64,000 nt of DNA, from assembly GCA_023393165.1 (NCBI GenBank), contig JAEWMJ010000051.1, forward strand, positions 1-64,000. The letters are read 5' to 3'. This document shows positions 8,565-17,926 of the stretch, piece by piece. This stretch comes from Bacillota bacterium. Its GTDB lineage: Bacteria > Bacillota > Clostridia > Christensenellales > Christensenellaceae. The translations under genes and the position numbers were made by a program. Position 1 is the stretch's first letter. Every line of letters starts with the position of its first letter. The notes under the pieces are model-generated. The model saw only the letters and a program-made list of their open reading frames with translations, was not told where the DNA came from and ran no database searches.

Positions 8565-10397
8565 ATGCTGCAAACTAAAGAAAAAAAACAAAATATGCAA
8601 TCAATTTTGTTTAAATCGTATATGGGAGCCATGCTCGTTGTTTTACTGGGCATCACGGCCTTTTTTGCGTTTTATCAGTTTTCCGCAATCAACCGCAATA
8701 TCATATCCAGCATACAGCAGACCGGCATGGCGGTTGGGCAAAGCATAGACAGCCAGCTCAAGCAGATGGATACCATCTCCATAAACGCTCTTTACTCAAA
8801 TTTATTGAAAGATTCATTCTCCGAATACCTGAACCTGCAGCAGGACACCGCCAAAAAGTCCAATCAGGTTGCCAATGTGCAAAACAACAATGCTGCAATG
8901 CTCCACGATCTGATGTTTGCGATCATAGGCGCAAATTACGACGTAAAGCAGCTCAATTTGTTCAACCTGGATTCCGGCGGCTTTGGCACAGGGCTGTATA
9001 ACGGCTATATCGATCAAAACTTCAATTCGATCCCATGGTCCCAGGAGGTGCTGGATAAACACGGCTACCGGTATATTGCGCCTCCCGGCAAGAACACCAC
9101 TCTTTCAGCCTCCGCGTTCAAAAGTCCGGATACGTATTACCTGTCCTTATGCCGGCTGTATTTCAATAATTATAACCAGGTGGACGGCGCAATCGAGGTC
9201 GTACAGTATTACGATACGGTATTTGAGGCCGCGGCGCATCCGGGCAGCACATACAAACCCACCATTTATATCTACAATACCGACGGCACGCAGCTTTATC
9301 CCATTGCCGCGGAAGGCGTAAAGTATTTTGATTATTATTCCGGATACAACGGAGTTGATTCGGTATCTTTGCTCAATAATACGGTCAACAATAAAAACGA
9401 GTATGTATATTTTCAGAAACTGCCTTACTCTGATTTTTTAGCCGTTACCGTGGTGGACAGCACCAATTTTTACGCGCCCATCGTCAATTTTTTGTTTACC
9501 ATGCTGATGGTTTTAGGCGGCGTGATCATATTATGCTACTTTGTTGCGCGCAGGCTCACAAGAAAACTGTCGTCTCCCTTGGCGGATATGTATTTCTTCC
9601 TTTCAAAAATGGATTTTAACCATATCACATGGGACAAGATGGATCTTCCCGAAACCAATATTATTGAAATCAACGAGCTGCACAAAGGCATCAACATGTT
9701 TCAGCAAAAACTGAAAACGTCCATGGACAACATCATGCTCCTGCAGCAGCATGAAACGCAGTCGCAGATGCTTGCGCTGCAGTCGCAGATGAACCCGCAC
9801 TTTTTATACAACTCCCTCTCCACAATCAGCGCCATGGCGGAAGAAGGAATGACCGAGGGCGTTTCGGAAATGTGTTCCGCCATCACGGGTATTTTAAGGT
9901 ATATATCCTCCAACAAGGAAAACCAGGTAAGCCTGGAAGACGAACTGGAAAACACCGACCGCTATATGAGCTGCCTTAAATACCGGTACGGCGAGAACCT
10001 TAAATTTGATATCGACGTGGACGACGCCATGCTCAGAACCATGGTGCCCAAACTGTGCATACAGCTTCTGGTGGAAAACGCCGTGAAATTTACAACCACT
10101 TCCATCCTGCCGCCCTGGAATATACAGATTTCCTGCAAACAGGCCGGAGATATATGGACGGTAACGGTGCTTGATAACGGAAAAGGGTTTCCGGAAGAAA
10201 TGATTGCAAATATCACGCGTAAAATTACGGAAATAACCAAAACGGACCTGCTCACCAGCCTTGAACTCAACGGCATGGGACTTATGAATATTTTTATCAG
10301 GTTAAGGCTTCTGTATAAAGACGAATGCATTTTTGAATTTGGAAACCGCGCCCAGGGTGGCGCTTTTGTCCGGATAGGAGGAAAGATCAATGCCTAA
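8565..10397 (+). CDS. Sensor histidine kinase, YesM/LytS-like
   Basis: 610 aa. An N-terminal membrane segment (about 22-42), a roughly 260-residue extracytoplasmic sensor region and a second membrane segment (about 306-328) precede a HAMP-like linker. The kinase core has the His_kinase motif QSQMNPHFLYNSL with the phospho-acceptor His412 and an HATPase domain with VENAVKF, DNGKGFPEE and GMGLMNIFIRL. Kinases of this type sit beside sugar ABC loci and sense an extracellular sugar or its binding protein. The ATG at 8565 has a modest TTGGAG site. The stop overlaps the regulator start by eight bases, so the pair is co-translated. Confidence 0.93.
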   Translation: MLQTKEKKQNMQSILFKSYMGAMLVVLLGITAFFAFYQFSAINRNIISSIQQTGMAVGQSIDSQLKQMDTISINALYSNLLKDSFSEYLNLQQDTAKKSNQVANVQNNNAAMLHDLMFAIIGANYDVKQLNLFNLDSGGFGTGLYNGYIDQNFNSIPWSQEVLDKHGYRYIAPPGKNTTLSASAFKSPDTYYLSLCRLYFNNYNQVDGAIEVVQYYDTVFEAAAHPGSTYKPTIYIYNTDGTQLYPIAAEGVKYFDYYSGYNGVDSVSLLNNTVNNKNEYVYFQKLPYSDFLAVTVVDSTNFYAPIVNFLFTMLMVLGGVIILCYFVARRLTRKLSSPLADMYFFLSKMDFNHITWDKMDLPETNIIEINELHKGINMFQQKLKTSMDNIMLLQQHETQSQMLALQSQMNPHFLYNSLSTISAMAEEGMTEGVSEMCSAITGILRYISSNKENQVSLEDELENTDRYMSCLKYRYGENLKFDIDVDDAMLRTMVPKLCIQLLVENAVKFTTTSILPPWNIQISCKQAGDIWTVTVLDNGKGFPEEMIANITRKITEITKTDLLTSLELNGMGLMNIFIRLRLLYKDECIFEFGNRAQGGAFVRIGGKINA

Positions 10398-11148
10398 CAT
10401 CTCTCATTTCAACATACTGCTGGCTGAAGACGAGCCGCTTCTGCTTCGTTCTCTTGAAAGGCATATCGGCAGCATTGACCTTGGTTTCCGCGTGGCCTGT
10501 AAAGCCCAAAACGGCCGGGAAGCTCTTGATATGCTGAAAAGCAACGATATCCATCTGGTGATAACCGATATCATCATGCCTTTGATGTCGGGACTGGAAT
10601 TGCTTACGGAACTAAACAAGCATTATCCCAATGTCGCGGTGGTGCTGCTTTCCGGGTACGCGGATTTTAATTACGCACAGCAAGCCCTGCGCGAAGGCGC
10701 TCTCGATTATATACTGAAACCCATAACGCGCGAGAAAATAGAAAATATTCTGATGAAAGCCAAAATAGAATTAAGCCAATACTACCAACTGATTGAAGAC
10801 GAATCTTTAAGCGGGCAAACCGCAGAGCAAACCATGGAATACGCGCGGACGTACATACGCAAGCATTTTACCGAACAGATCGATCTGTCGGCCATCGCGG
10901 CAAAGCTTGGGATATCGCCCGCATATCTTACCAAACTTTTTAACAAATACGAAAAATGTTCGCCCATTAAATACCTTACCGATTTGCGTATTGCGGAGGC
11001 AAAGCAGCTTTTATACAATACGCAGCTTACAATAAAAGAGGTCAGCGAACGCGTGGGATATCAAAATCAGTTTTACTTCAGCCGGGTATTCCGCAAAATA
11101 ATCAAACTGAGCCCCTCCGAATACAGGGCGGCGGCGCATAAAGAATGA
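10390..11148 (+). CDS. Response regulator with AraC-type DNA-binding domain (YesN type)
   Basis: 252 aa. The receiver domain (about 1-125) has LVITDIIMP with phospho-acceptor Asp60 and the conserved Lys in YILKPITRE. Two AraC-type helix-turn-helix motifs fill the C-terminus (about 150-250; SAIAAKLGISPAYLTKLF and VGYQNQFYFSRVFRK). It is short for the group because the linker is nearly absent. It most likely activates the divergent transporter operon once phosphorylated by the kinase encoded immediately upstream. Confidence 0.93.
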   Translation: MPNISHFNILLAEDEPLLLRSLERHIGSIDLGFRVACKAQNGREALDMLKSNDIHLVITDIIMPLMSGLELLTELNKHYPNVAVVLLSGYADFNYAQQALREGALDYILKPITREKIENILMKAKIELSQYYQLIEDESLSGQTAEQTMEYARTYIRKHFTEQIDLSAIAAKLGISPAYLTKLFNKYEKCSPIKYLTDLRIAEAKQLLYNTQLTIKEVSERVGYQNQFYFSRVFRKIIKLSPSEYRAAAHKE

Positions 11149-11176
11149 AACGCAATAAAAGAGAGGCCTCAAGCCT

Positions 11177-11197
11177 AATGTCATTAAGATAAGAAAA
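11177..11197 (+). repeat. 21-bp direct repeat, copy 1
   Basis: The 21 bases beginning AATGTCATTAAGATAAG are identical to 22096-22116, in the same orientation. In both places a terminator hairpin follows about 20 bases later. The two copies bracket the nine-gene operon between them. Confidence 0.7.
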
Positions 11198-11217
11198 AAA
11201 CAATAGTATAGCAGTAT

Positions 11218-11256
11218 AAAAAAAGCAGAGTATCGAAAAGGTATTCTGCTTTTTTT
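11218..11256. terminator. Bidirectional terminator between the TCS and the aldolase gene
   Basis: An A-rich arm, the stem GCAGAGTATC/GGTATTCTGC (all positions paired when G-U pairs are allowed) with loop GAAAA, and a run of seven T. It stands between convergent genes and can end transcription from both sides. Confidence 0.85.
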
Positions 11257-11271
11257 GAAAAAGTTGTTCTC

Positions 11272-12114
11272 CTAAGCCTTGTTTTCACTGCCACATAGCA
11301 TAATCTTCTCCCGCACAACGCCGGCGACCGCCTTGGTATTCTCGGCCACCCAGTCGCAGTAGGGCAGCTTTCTAGCCGTTTCCGAGCATGCGCCGAGCAT
11401 AAATGCCTCGATAAGCTCCGACCAGATATTCAATTTGCAGATTCCGCCCGCGATCGCTTCTTTGATTTCGCTCTCCGGCAAGCCTGAACCGCCGTGTAAA
11501 ACCAGTGGTGTACAGGTCCTTTCAGCAATTTCCTGTAGCAGATCGATATGCAATTTATCCGGTTTCACCGAAAGGCCGTGAATATTGCCGATAGCGACCG
11601 CCAGCGCATCAACACCCGTGCGCTCCACAAAAAGCTCCGCCAACTCCGGCCGGGTAAAAAAGGATTGGCCCCCCTTTTTTTCATCATTCTCACCGCCGCC
11701 CACATGCCCTATTTCCGCTTCAACAGAGCACCCGAAAACATCGGCCACCTTCTTGACCTCGTTGGTCATAAGAATATTTTCTTCAAAAGGCAGCAGCGAA
11801 CCGTCATACATGACCCCGTTAAACCCCAGCTTTATACTTTTTATAGTGTTTTCATACGAAATACCGTGATCAAAAAATACGCAGACAGGAACCCTTGATT
11901 TTTTGGCCAGATAAATGAAGCTTTCCGCCAGATATTCCAGTTCCTCATACGCCAGTAAAACCTCTGCCGTCGCCAGCATGACCGGGGCGTTCATTTCTTC
12001 CGCTGCGCTAACAATGGATTTTGCCAAATGATAATCGCTTGCGTCAAACATACCGACAGCATATCGCCTCTGCCTTGCATCCTCCAACAATTCCCTCATC
12101 GTTACCAATGCCAT
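11272..12114 (-). CDS. Class II fructose-bisphosphate aldolase-family protein
   Basis: 280 aa, typical of FbaA/GatY/KbaY-type class II aldolases. Zinc ligands are visible as His83 in FFDHGISYE, His179 in GNIHGLS and His207 in LVLHGGSGLP; the acidic residue Glu134 lies in VEAEIGHVGGGE. The family cleaves ketose-1-phosphates or ketose-1,6-bisphosphates into dihydroxyacetone phosphate and an aldehyde. As the last gene of an operon with a dehydrogenase and a DhaK/DhaL kinase it probably makes the final cleavage. The true substrate is unknown. It starts 24 bases after the dehydrogenase stop. Confidence 0.9.
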   Translation of the reverse strand: MALVTMRELLEDARQRRYAVGMFDASDYHLAKSIVSAAEEMNAPVMLATAEVLLAYEELEYLAESFIYLAKKSRVPVCVFFDHGISYENTIKSIKLGFNGVMYDGSLLPFEENILMTNEVKKVADVFGCSVEAEIGHVGGGENDEKKGGQSFFTRPELAELFVERTGVDALAVAIGNIHGLSVKPDKLHIDLLQEIAERTCTPLVLHGGSGLPESEIKEAIAGGICKLNIWSELIEAFMLGACSETARKLPYCDWVAENTKAVAGVVREKIMLCGSENKA

Positions 12115-12138
12115 ATCTTGCCCCCCTCATGTACCGGC

Positions 12139-13182
12139 TTAATATGCAATCACGCCTTTTACGATATTTACCTTATCGGCGATACATTTCGCAAACGCGC
12201 TGTCACACTCCTCAAATTTAAAAACGTTGGTGACAACCTTTTGAATGTCGATCGCGCCACTCCCGACCAATTCTACGGCGGACTTATATATATTTCTGTA
12301 ACGGAACACCGTTTTAATAGAGATTTCATTAAAAATCAGCGTACCAAAATTAAATTCTACGCTGGCATCCGGCGCCATACCGACGATGGTAATGGTACCG
12401 CCGCGTTTTGCCAGGCCAACGGATGTCTGCGTAGTCGGCTTGGCTCCAGCCGTTTCGAAAACCAAATCGGCCCCCATACCGTTTGTGATGCGGAAAACTT
12501 CTTCCTTCACATCCGCTTTTGCTGCGTTGACGGTATGCCTGGCCCCCAGATTTTTCGCCTGCTTCAAGCGGCTGTCCACCATATCCACCAAAATCGTATT
12601 GCGTACCCCCGCAGTCTGCAATGCCAGCAACGTACAAAGGCCAATGCAACCGCTGCCAAGTATGACGGCCGTATCTCCCATCTTGTAGCCGCTCTGGGCA
12701 ACCGCATGCATTCCCACAGCCAGCGGCTCAATCATGGCAGCCTCCATCGTTCCCATATTATCCGCCACCGGGAAGCACATTTCTTCCGGATATGCCACAT
12801 ATTCGCTTAGGCAACCCTTCACAGGGGGCGCCGCCCAAAACTTCACCTCGGGGCAAAGATTATATTTCCCCGCTTTGCAAAATTCACATTTTCCGCATGG
12901 GATCCCGGGCTCCATCGCCACCCGGTCTCCCTCCTTCAGCGAGGTTACATCCCTGCCCACCCTGACCACTTCTCCGCCACCTTCATGACCCAGAACAAAA
13001 GGATATTGGACGACAAAGTCTCCAACTCTTCCATGCTCGTAAAAATGCAAATCCGATCCGCATATACCAACATGCTTCATTTTAATTAAAACTTGATTAT
13101 TGCCGATTACAGGAATATCGTCTTCCAGAATTTCTATTTTTTTTAATGATGTCAAATATGCTGTTTTCATTTTTCCCGTCAT
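12139..13182 (-). CDS. Zinc-dependent sorbitol/xylitol-type dehydrogenase (MDR family)
   Basis: 347 aa with AGGAGATAAAAA before the ATG. Catalytic zinc ligands are Cys41 (GICGSDLHF), His66 and Glu67 (VLGHEGGGEVV), and the structural zinc lobe has Cys96, Cys99, Cys102 and Cys110. A Rossmann fold follows with VILGSGCIGL. Closest in style to sorbitol, xylitol and threonine dehydrogenases, so it probably oxidises a polyol to a ketose with NAD. It lies downstream of the RbsB-type binding protein, separated by a gap with a 34-bp palindrome. Confidence 0.92.
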   Translation of the reverse strand: MTGKMKTAYLTSLKKIEILEDDIPVIGNNQVLIKMKHVGICGSDLHFYEHGRVGDFVVQYPFVLGHEGGGEVVRVGRDVTSLKEGDRVAMEPGIPCGKCEFCKAGKYNLCPEVKFWAAPPVKGCLSEYVAYPEEMCFPVADNMGTMEAAMIEPLAVGMHAVAQSGYKMGDTAVILGSGCIGLCTLLALQTAGVRNTILVDMVDSRLKQAKNLGARHTVNAAKADVKEEVFRITNGMGADLVFETAGAKPTTQTSVGLAKRGGTITIVGMAPDASVEFNFGTLIFNEISIKTVFRYRNIYKSAVELVGSGAIDIQKVVTNVFKFEECDSAFAKCIADKVNIVKGVIAY

Positions 13183-13241
13183 TTTTTATCTCCTCAAGAT
13201 TGGTCTCCAAAGATCTTCCGTGCCTTATCGAACGGATATTG

Positions 13242-13275
13242 TATCTTTGGGAGGGCATATGCCCTCCCAAAGATA
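13242..13275. promoter_or_regulatory. 34-bp perfect palindrome between binding protein and dehydrogenase genes
   Basis: TATCTTTGGGAGGGCAT and its exact reverse complement meet without a spacer. No T-run follows on the transcribed (-) strand. In an operon this forms a very stable hairpin behind the binding-protein gene, the usual place for a structure that protects that part of the mRNA or reduces downstream expression. Confidence 0.75.
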
Positions 13276-13301
13276 TGGACAAAAACTTTGTCCAATGTGC
13301 T

Positions 13302-14345
13302 TTATTCGTACATCGCCAAGTATTCCTCAATATTATTCTTATCTACTACGATCATTTCAATCAGGTTGTCTTTCTCTACCGTTTCACCCTTCGCCAGCTT
13401 AACAGCAAGATCAACTGCCAACGCGCCCTCAGCTCTCGCGTCCTGATAGACGGTAGCGGACATTTTCCCTTCTGATATTGCCACGCATGCATCTTTGATT
13501 GCATCAACAGCCGTTACAATAACCTTACCGGTCATGTCTGCGGATTCCAGCGCTTGAATTGCACCCATCGCCATCTCATCGTTGTGGCAGACCACGGCAT
13601 TTATTTTCTCACCATAGACCTGGATATAATTTTCCATCATGGATGTCGCCTGTTCTCTGCTCCACTCAGCTGTTTTTTCCTCAAGTACATTTATATTAGG
13701 ATTTTTATCAAGGATATTGTGGATGCCATCATGACGATCAGCGCTTGCAGAGTAACCGTCTGCACCTTCCAGTATGATAACATTCCCTTGTCCGCCTAAG
13801 GCGTCTACCGCATACTGCATAGCCAACTCACCGGCCTGAATATCGTTTGGTCCAGCATAGGCCGTTACATTATCACTCTCGACATACATATTTGCCGCAA
13901 CAAAAGGAATCCCCGCATCTTTGGCGGCGTCCACAGCAGGCTTAATAGCCTCCACATCAACAGGCGCAACGATCATCGAATCAACATCTTGAGCAATAAA
14001 ATTCTCAACTTGTCCGATCTGCTTATTGGTATCATTATTCGCATCGGCAACAATCAGTGTTACGCCCAATTCTTCCGCCCTTTTTTCAACGCCTTCAGAC
14101 ATGAGCGTCATAAATTCCGACAGCCAATACGGAGACCACCCAATCGTTATTCCAGCATCGGCAGCCGGAGCCTCTTCGGAAGCCCCAGTATTTTCAGAAA
14201 CTTCAGCAGACTCAGAAGTCCCGGTGTTCTCAGAAGCTTCAGGCTGCTCAGAAGCTGATGCATCAGGTTGCCCTGTGGAAGAGCAGCCTAATAATAAGGT
14301 TCCCATCACTAAAACCATCAGTGTCAGACATAGAATTTTTTTCAT
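13302..14345 (-). CDS. Ribose-type sugar-binding lipoprotein (RbsB family)
   Basis: 347 aa. A signal peptide ends in LLLGCSS (lipobox Cys21), then an acidic Ser/Glu-rich linker (about 24-62) and a type I periplasmic-binding fold starting ITIGWSPYWLSEF. Motifs such as DSMIVAPVDVEAIKPAVDAA and VVCHNDEMAMGAI are typical of family 4 (pentose, polyol, AI-2) binding proteins. It delivers substrate to the RbsC-like permease encoded upstream. The ligand could be a polyol or ketose, judging from the enzymes in the operon. Confidence 0.94.
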   Translation of the reverse strand: MKKILCLTLMVLVMGTLLLGCSSTGQPDASASEQPEASENTGTSESAEVSENTGASEEAPAADAGITIGWSPYWLSEFMTLMSEGVEKRAEELGVTLIVADANNDTNKQIGQVENFIAQDVDSMIVAPVDVEAIKPAVDAAKDAGIPFVAANMYVESDNVTAYAGPNDIQAGELAMQYAVDALGGQGNVIILEGADGYSASADRHDGIHNILDKNPNINVLEEKTAEWSREQATSMMENYIQVYGEKINAVVCHNDEMAMGAIQALESADMTGKVIVTAVDAIKDACVAISEGKMSATVYQDARAEGALAVDLAVKLAKGETVEKDNLIEMIVVDKNNIEEYLAMYE

Positions 14346-14411
14346 TTTTATCCTCCTAAGATATATTATTCCTCCATATTTCGATAAAATATGGCGAACT
14401 AAACAACGTAA

Positions 14412-15374
14412 TTATTGTTCAGACTGTTTATCCATTAATACCGCTACAATAATAATGATGCCCTTAATAACAGACTGGAGATAAGACGATACGCTCAACA
14501 GGTCCATACCGTTGTTGAGTACACCAATGATGAGTACGCCCAGCAGTGTGCCGCTCAAAGTTCCTTTACCGCCGCTCATACTGGCGCCGCCAATCACGAC
14601 TGCAGAAATTGCATCCAATTCGTAGCCTTCGCCTGCCCTCGGAATACCGGAAGCAACCCTCGCTGTCAGCACCACTGCCGCAATACCGCAAAGCAAGCCG
14701 CTAATTGCATATACGGAACTTTTTACCAACCTCGTATTGACGCCGGAAATATATGTTGCCTGTTCATTGCCGCCCAATGCATATATGTGCCGCCCTTGCC
14801 GCGTCCTATAAAGATAAATCATCGCGATAACCAATATGATGATGAAAATCCAAACAATTGTAGGTACAGACATAAATTCATTCTTACCGATTTCTGTGAA
14901 ATCATGATGCAAATCCGAAATAGGTTTCCCATTGGAGTACATCAAAGTGAGTCCCCTTGCGATGGACATCATCGCAAGGGTCTGAATAAAGGGCACGACC
15001 TTGAAATAAGCAATCAGGATGCCGTTGACGACACCGAGCAGCAACGCTACCGCCACCCCGGCCAACAGGCCCCATCCCCAAGCCGGATTATCCAGCTTTG
15101 CGATGCTGGCCATAATGACGCCCGCAATGGCCACTAGAGGCCCCACCGACAGGTCGATCCCTCCGGTCAGGATAACAAATGTCATACCAATCGCGATAAT
15201 GCCATTGACCGATATCTGCTTGAATATGTTTGCAATATTTGTCCCTGTCAAAAAGTTTGGCGACGAAATGGAGAATACAATCACCAACCCTATCAGAACA
15301 AGCAGTATGATTAACTTATTAATGGTTCCCTTCAACGGCGTCGCTTTAATAAACTGATTTTTTGTCCGATCCAT
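14412..15374 (-). CDS. Ribose-type ABC permease (RbsC family)
   Basis: 320 aa from the ATG at 15374, which has AGGAGG nine bases upstream; the frame could also open with a TTG at 15401. Eight to ten hydrophobic segments are seen, with the family motifs TGGIDLSVGP and ISAVVIGGASMSGGKGTL. It forms the homodimeric membrane channel of a CUT2 importer. The gene starts 13 bases after the ATPase stop. Confidence 0.94.
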   Translation of the reverse strand: MDRTKNQFIKATPLKGTINKLIILLVLIGLVIVFSISSPNFLTGTNIANIFKQISVNGIIAIGMTFVILTGGIDLSVGPLVAIAGVIMASIAKLDNPAWGWGLLAGVAVALLLGVVNGILIAYFKVVPFIQTLAMMSIARGLTLMYSNGKPISDLHHDFTEIGKNEFMSVPTIVWIFIIILVIAMIYLYRTRQGRHIYALGGNEQATYISGVNTRLVKSSVYAISGLLCGIAAVVLTARVASGIPRAGEGYELDAISAVVIGGASMSGGKGTLSGTLLGVLIIGVLNNGMDLLSVSSYLQSVIKGIIIIVAVLMDKQSEQ

Positions 15375-15387
15375 TTTCACTTTCCTC

Positions 15388-16890
15388 CTAATTTGACCCA
15401 ATTGCCAACTTCATAATGGCCTGCTGAGATATCTCCGCCTTTGACAGCTCTCCGCTGATATTTCCTTCATGAAATACGATCACTCTGTCGCTCATTCCGA
15501 TGACTTCTTCCATCTCAGATGAAATAAAGATGACAGCAACGCCTTCATCCGCAAGACCGGATATCAGCGTATAGAATTCAGCTTTCGCGCCAACGTCAAT
15601 GCCTTTTGTAGGCTCATCAAAAATCATGATATTGGAGTGCCTCGCCAGCCATTTAGCCAACACAACCTTTTGCTGATTGCCGCCCGACAAGTTTGAAACA
15701 AGTTGTTTGGGGCTTGGCGTCTTGATGCGCAGCATCCTGATATATTGCTCCCCTGTGTTCGCCATGCTCTTCATGTTTAACAAAACGCCGCCCCGGGAAT
15801 AGGTACGCAAATTTGGGAGCAATATATTATCTTCAATAGAAAGCGGCATGATCAATCCCTTGTACTTCCTGTCGTCCGTAATTAATCCAATACCAATTTT
15901 AATGGCATCTCTACAACTTTTGATCTGAATTTTTTCACCATTGACATAAATATCACCCTTATCCAGTTTTCCTAAGCCAAAGATTGCCTCGACGATCTCC
16001 GTTCTTCCCGAGCCCATCAATCCGGCAAACCCGAGAATCTCACCCTTATGAACACAAAAGCTGATGTTATGAAAAAGGTTCCCTCTGGATGCACCTTCGA
16101 CCCTCAGCGCTTCCTCCCCCAATTTCGGCTGGCGGAAAACATAGGCGTCCTGAAGCTCGCGGTCCACCATTTTGAAAACCAGTTCATCCCGGGAGAGTTC
16201 CTCCGGCAAGTACGTGCCCACGTACTTGCCGTCCCGGAAAATAGATATCTCGTCGGCGATACGGTAAATCTCTTCCATTCTGTGAGAAATATAAATGATG
16301 CTTTTTCCTTCATCCACCAATTGCTTTAAAACGGTAAACAGCGTATCTACTTCGCTGCCGGACAGCGCGGAGGTCGGCTCGTCCATAATAATCACCGTTG
16401 CATTATAGGAAAGCGTTTTGCAGATCTCGACCATCTGCATCTGTGCAACCGTTAGATCTCTCATTTTGGTCTTTGGGCTGATATTAAGCTTCAATTTTTT
16501 CAGTAATTCCTCGGCATCTGTGAGCATAGTCCTTTTATCATAAAAAAGGCCGTGCTGCTTCGGCTCCCTGCCGATATACAGATTTTCCGCCACCGTCATA
16601 TCCAATATCGGTGTGAGTTCCTGATGTATCATGGCGACTCCATTGTCCAGCGCTTGTTTCGGATTATGAAACTGTACTTTTTTTCCCCGCAGGACAATCT
16701 CGCCTTCGTTGGCCTGCTCCTCTCCCGCCAGTATCTTCATCAGCGTAGATTTGCCCGCCCCATTCTCACCCATCAGGACATGGACAGACTGCGGCCTGAC
16801 TTTCAGGCACACATGATCCAACGCTGTCACGCCCGGATACCGCTTGACGATCCCATTCAACTCTAGTAAATATTCCGGCTTACCTTCCAC
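15388..16890 (-). CDS. Ribose-type ABC transporter ATPase, tandem NBDs (RbsA family; GTG start)
   Basis: 500 aa with two nucleotide-binding domains, as usual for RbsA. NBD1 has GENGAGKST and IIMDEPTSALS; NBD2 has the characteristically degenerate GLMGSGRTE and the intact LSGGNQQKVVLAKW with IMIFDEPTKGIDVG. The GTG at 16890 follows an AGGAGAGGGG stretch. It powers the RbsC/RbsB-type importer encoded downstream. Confidence 0.94.
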   Translation of the reverse strand: MEGKPEYLLELNGIVKRYPGVTALDHVCLKVRPQSVHVLMGENGAGKSTLMKILAGEEQANEGEIVLRGKKVQFHNPKQALDNGVAMIHQELTPILDMTVAENLYIGREPKQHGLFYDKRTMLTDAEELLKKLKLNISPKTKMRDLTVAQMQMVEICKTLSYNATVIIMDEPTSALSGSEVDTLFTVLKQLVDEGKSIIYISHRMEEIYRIADEISIFRDGKYVGTYLPEELSRDELVFKMVDRELQDAYVFRQPKLGEEALRVEGASRGNLFHNISFCVHKGEILGFAGLMGSGRTEIVEAIFGLGKLDKGDIYVNGEKIQIKSCRDAIKIGIGLITDDRKYKGLIMPLSIEDNILLPNLRTYSRGGVLLNMKSMANTGEQYIRMLRIKTPSPKQLVSNLSGGNQQKVVLAKWLARHSNIMIFDEPTKGIDVGAKAEFYTLISGLADEGVAVIFISSEMEEVIGMSDRVIVFHEGNISGELSKAEISQQAIMKLAIGSN

Positions 16891-16908
16891 ACTCTTACCC
16901 CTCTCCTG

Positions 16909-17904
16909 CTATCTCCTGAAATATGGCGCGTCACATGGCGCATTCCAATATTTCTTCATTTCCCCCTCCAGCTTGAGCAGCGAAATGGTAAATCCCGCCG
17001 CTTCCTGCGTCGTCATATAGTTGCCGATCAGCCCCTCTACCGCCATGATCCCGCGGGCCTTGAGGTAATGATAGGTTTCTTTATATACAATATTTAGCTC
17101 CATCATTGTGGTCGATCCGCTGCCGTTGACGATGACCAGCACCTCATCGCCCCGGTCGTATGGCCGGTCCGTTACCAGCATTTCACACATTTGCCCTACG
17201 ATCGTTTTGGCATCAGTCATTCTGATTCGTATGGCTCCTCCTTCACCATGGGCCCCGGAGCCGATTTCACATTCATCCTCGGGTAATTCAAACAGCCTTT
17301 GTTCAGAAATCGGATGCGTGCACGGTGCGATCGCCAACCCCAGCGTCCTGCAATTGTGCCGGATGTTTTCAAACATTTTGATGCAGTCCCCGCGGCTGCG
17401 TCCTTCCTCCGCCATCGCGCCCACAATTTTGCAGAAGAATATATAGCCCGTCATCCCCCGGCGTTCTTCCGGACATTCTTTGGGCGCCGAAGCGATATCA
17501 TCATAAAAAAGGCAGCTTTCGATATCTATCCCTTCATCCTTTGCCATATCCAGCGCAATATCGGAATTCAAAACATCCCCCGCATGGTTCATAACCGCCA
17601 TCAATATAGGGCTTCCGTCGTCAAGATCCTGGATGCCTTCAAAATAGTACTGGTAGGATGGCGCGGCAAATATTTCACCAAGCACGTCAAGGTCCAGAGC
17701 CCCTTTGCCGACCATGCCCAAAAGACATGGCTCATGCCCGGGGCCATTCCCCACGATAAGCCTGACCTTTCCTTTTTCCTTAGGCTCCCTGCGCTTTACA
17801 ATATGGGTCCCCGGAACGGCTTGTACTTGATTGGGATAGGCAAGAACATAACCTTCGATCAGGTCTTCTACAATTTTTTCTTTTTCGTTTAAAAGTTTTT
17901 TCAT
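16909..17904 (-). CDS. Dihydroxyacetone kinase-like subunit DhaK
   Basis: 331 aa from the ATG at 17904 (GGGAGG site); the frame is open to 18084 but that would overlap the DhaL gene. It has GNGPGHEPC (the glycine-rich substrate loop), NHAGDVLN and GSGAHGEGG. The latter holds His219, equivalent to the His of DhaK that binds the ketone substrate covalently. With a separate DhaL and no DhaM or PTS protein here, phosphate probably comes from ATP. Relatives in CUT2 operons phosphorylate tetruloses and other small ketoses as well as dihydroxyacetone, so the substrate is open. Confidence 0.92.
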   Translation of the reverse strand: MKKLLNEKEKIVEDLIEGYVLAYPNQVQAVPGTHIVKRREPKEKGKVRLIVGNGPGHEPCLLGMVGKGALDLDVLGEIFAAPSYQYYFEGIQDLDDGSPILMAVMNHAGDVLNSDIALDMAKDEGIDIESCLFYDDIASAPKECPEERRGMTGYIFFCKIVGAMAEEGRSRGDCIKMFENIRHNCRTLGLAIAPCTHPISEQRLFELPEDECEIGSGAHGEGGAIRIRMTDAKTIVGQMCEMLVTDRPYDRGDEVLVIVNGSGSTTMMELNIVYKETYHYLKARGIMAVEGLIGNYMTTQEAAGFTISLLKLEGEMKKYWNAPCDAPYFRR

Positions 17905-17926
17905 TTTTTCCTCCCTAACATATATT

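Noticed and set aside
12028..12810. Plus-strand frame of 260 codons across the aldolase-dehydrogenase junction
   Set aside because: Shadow of two leftward genes; composition is not protein-like.
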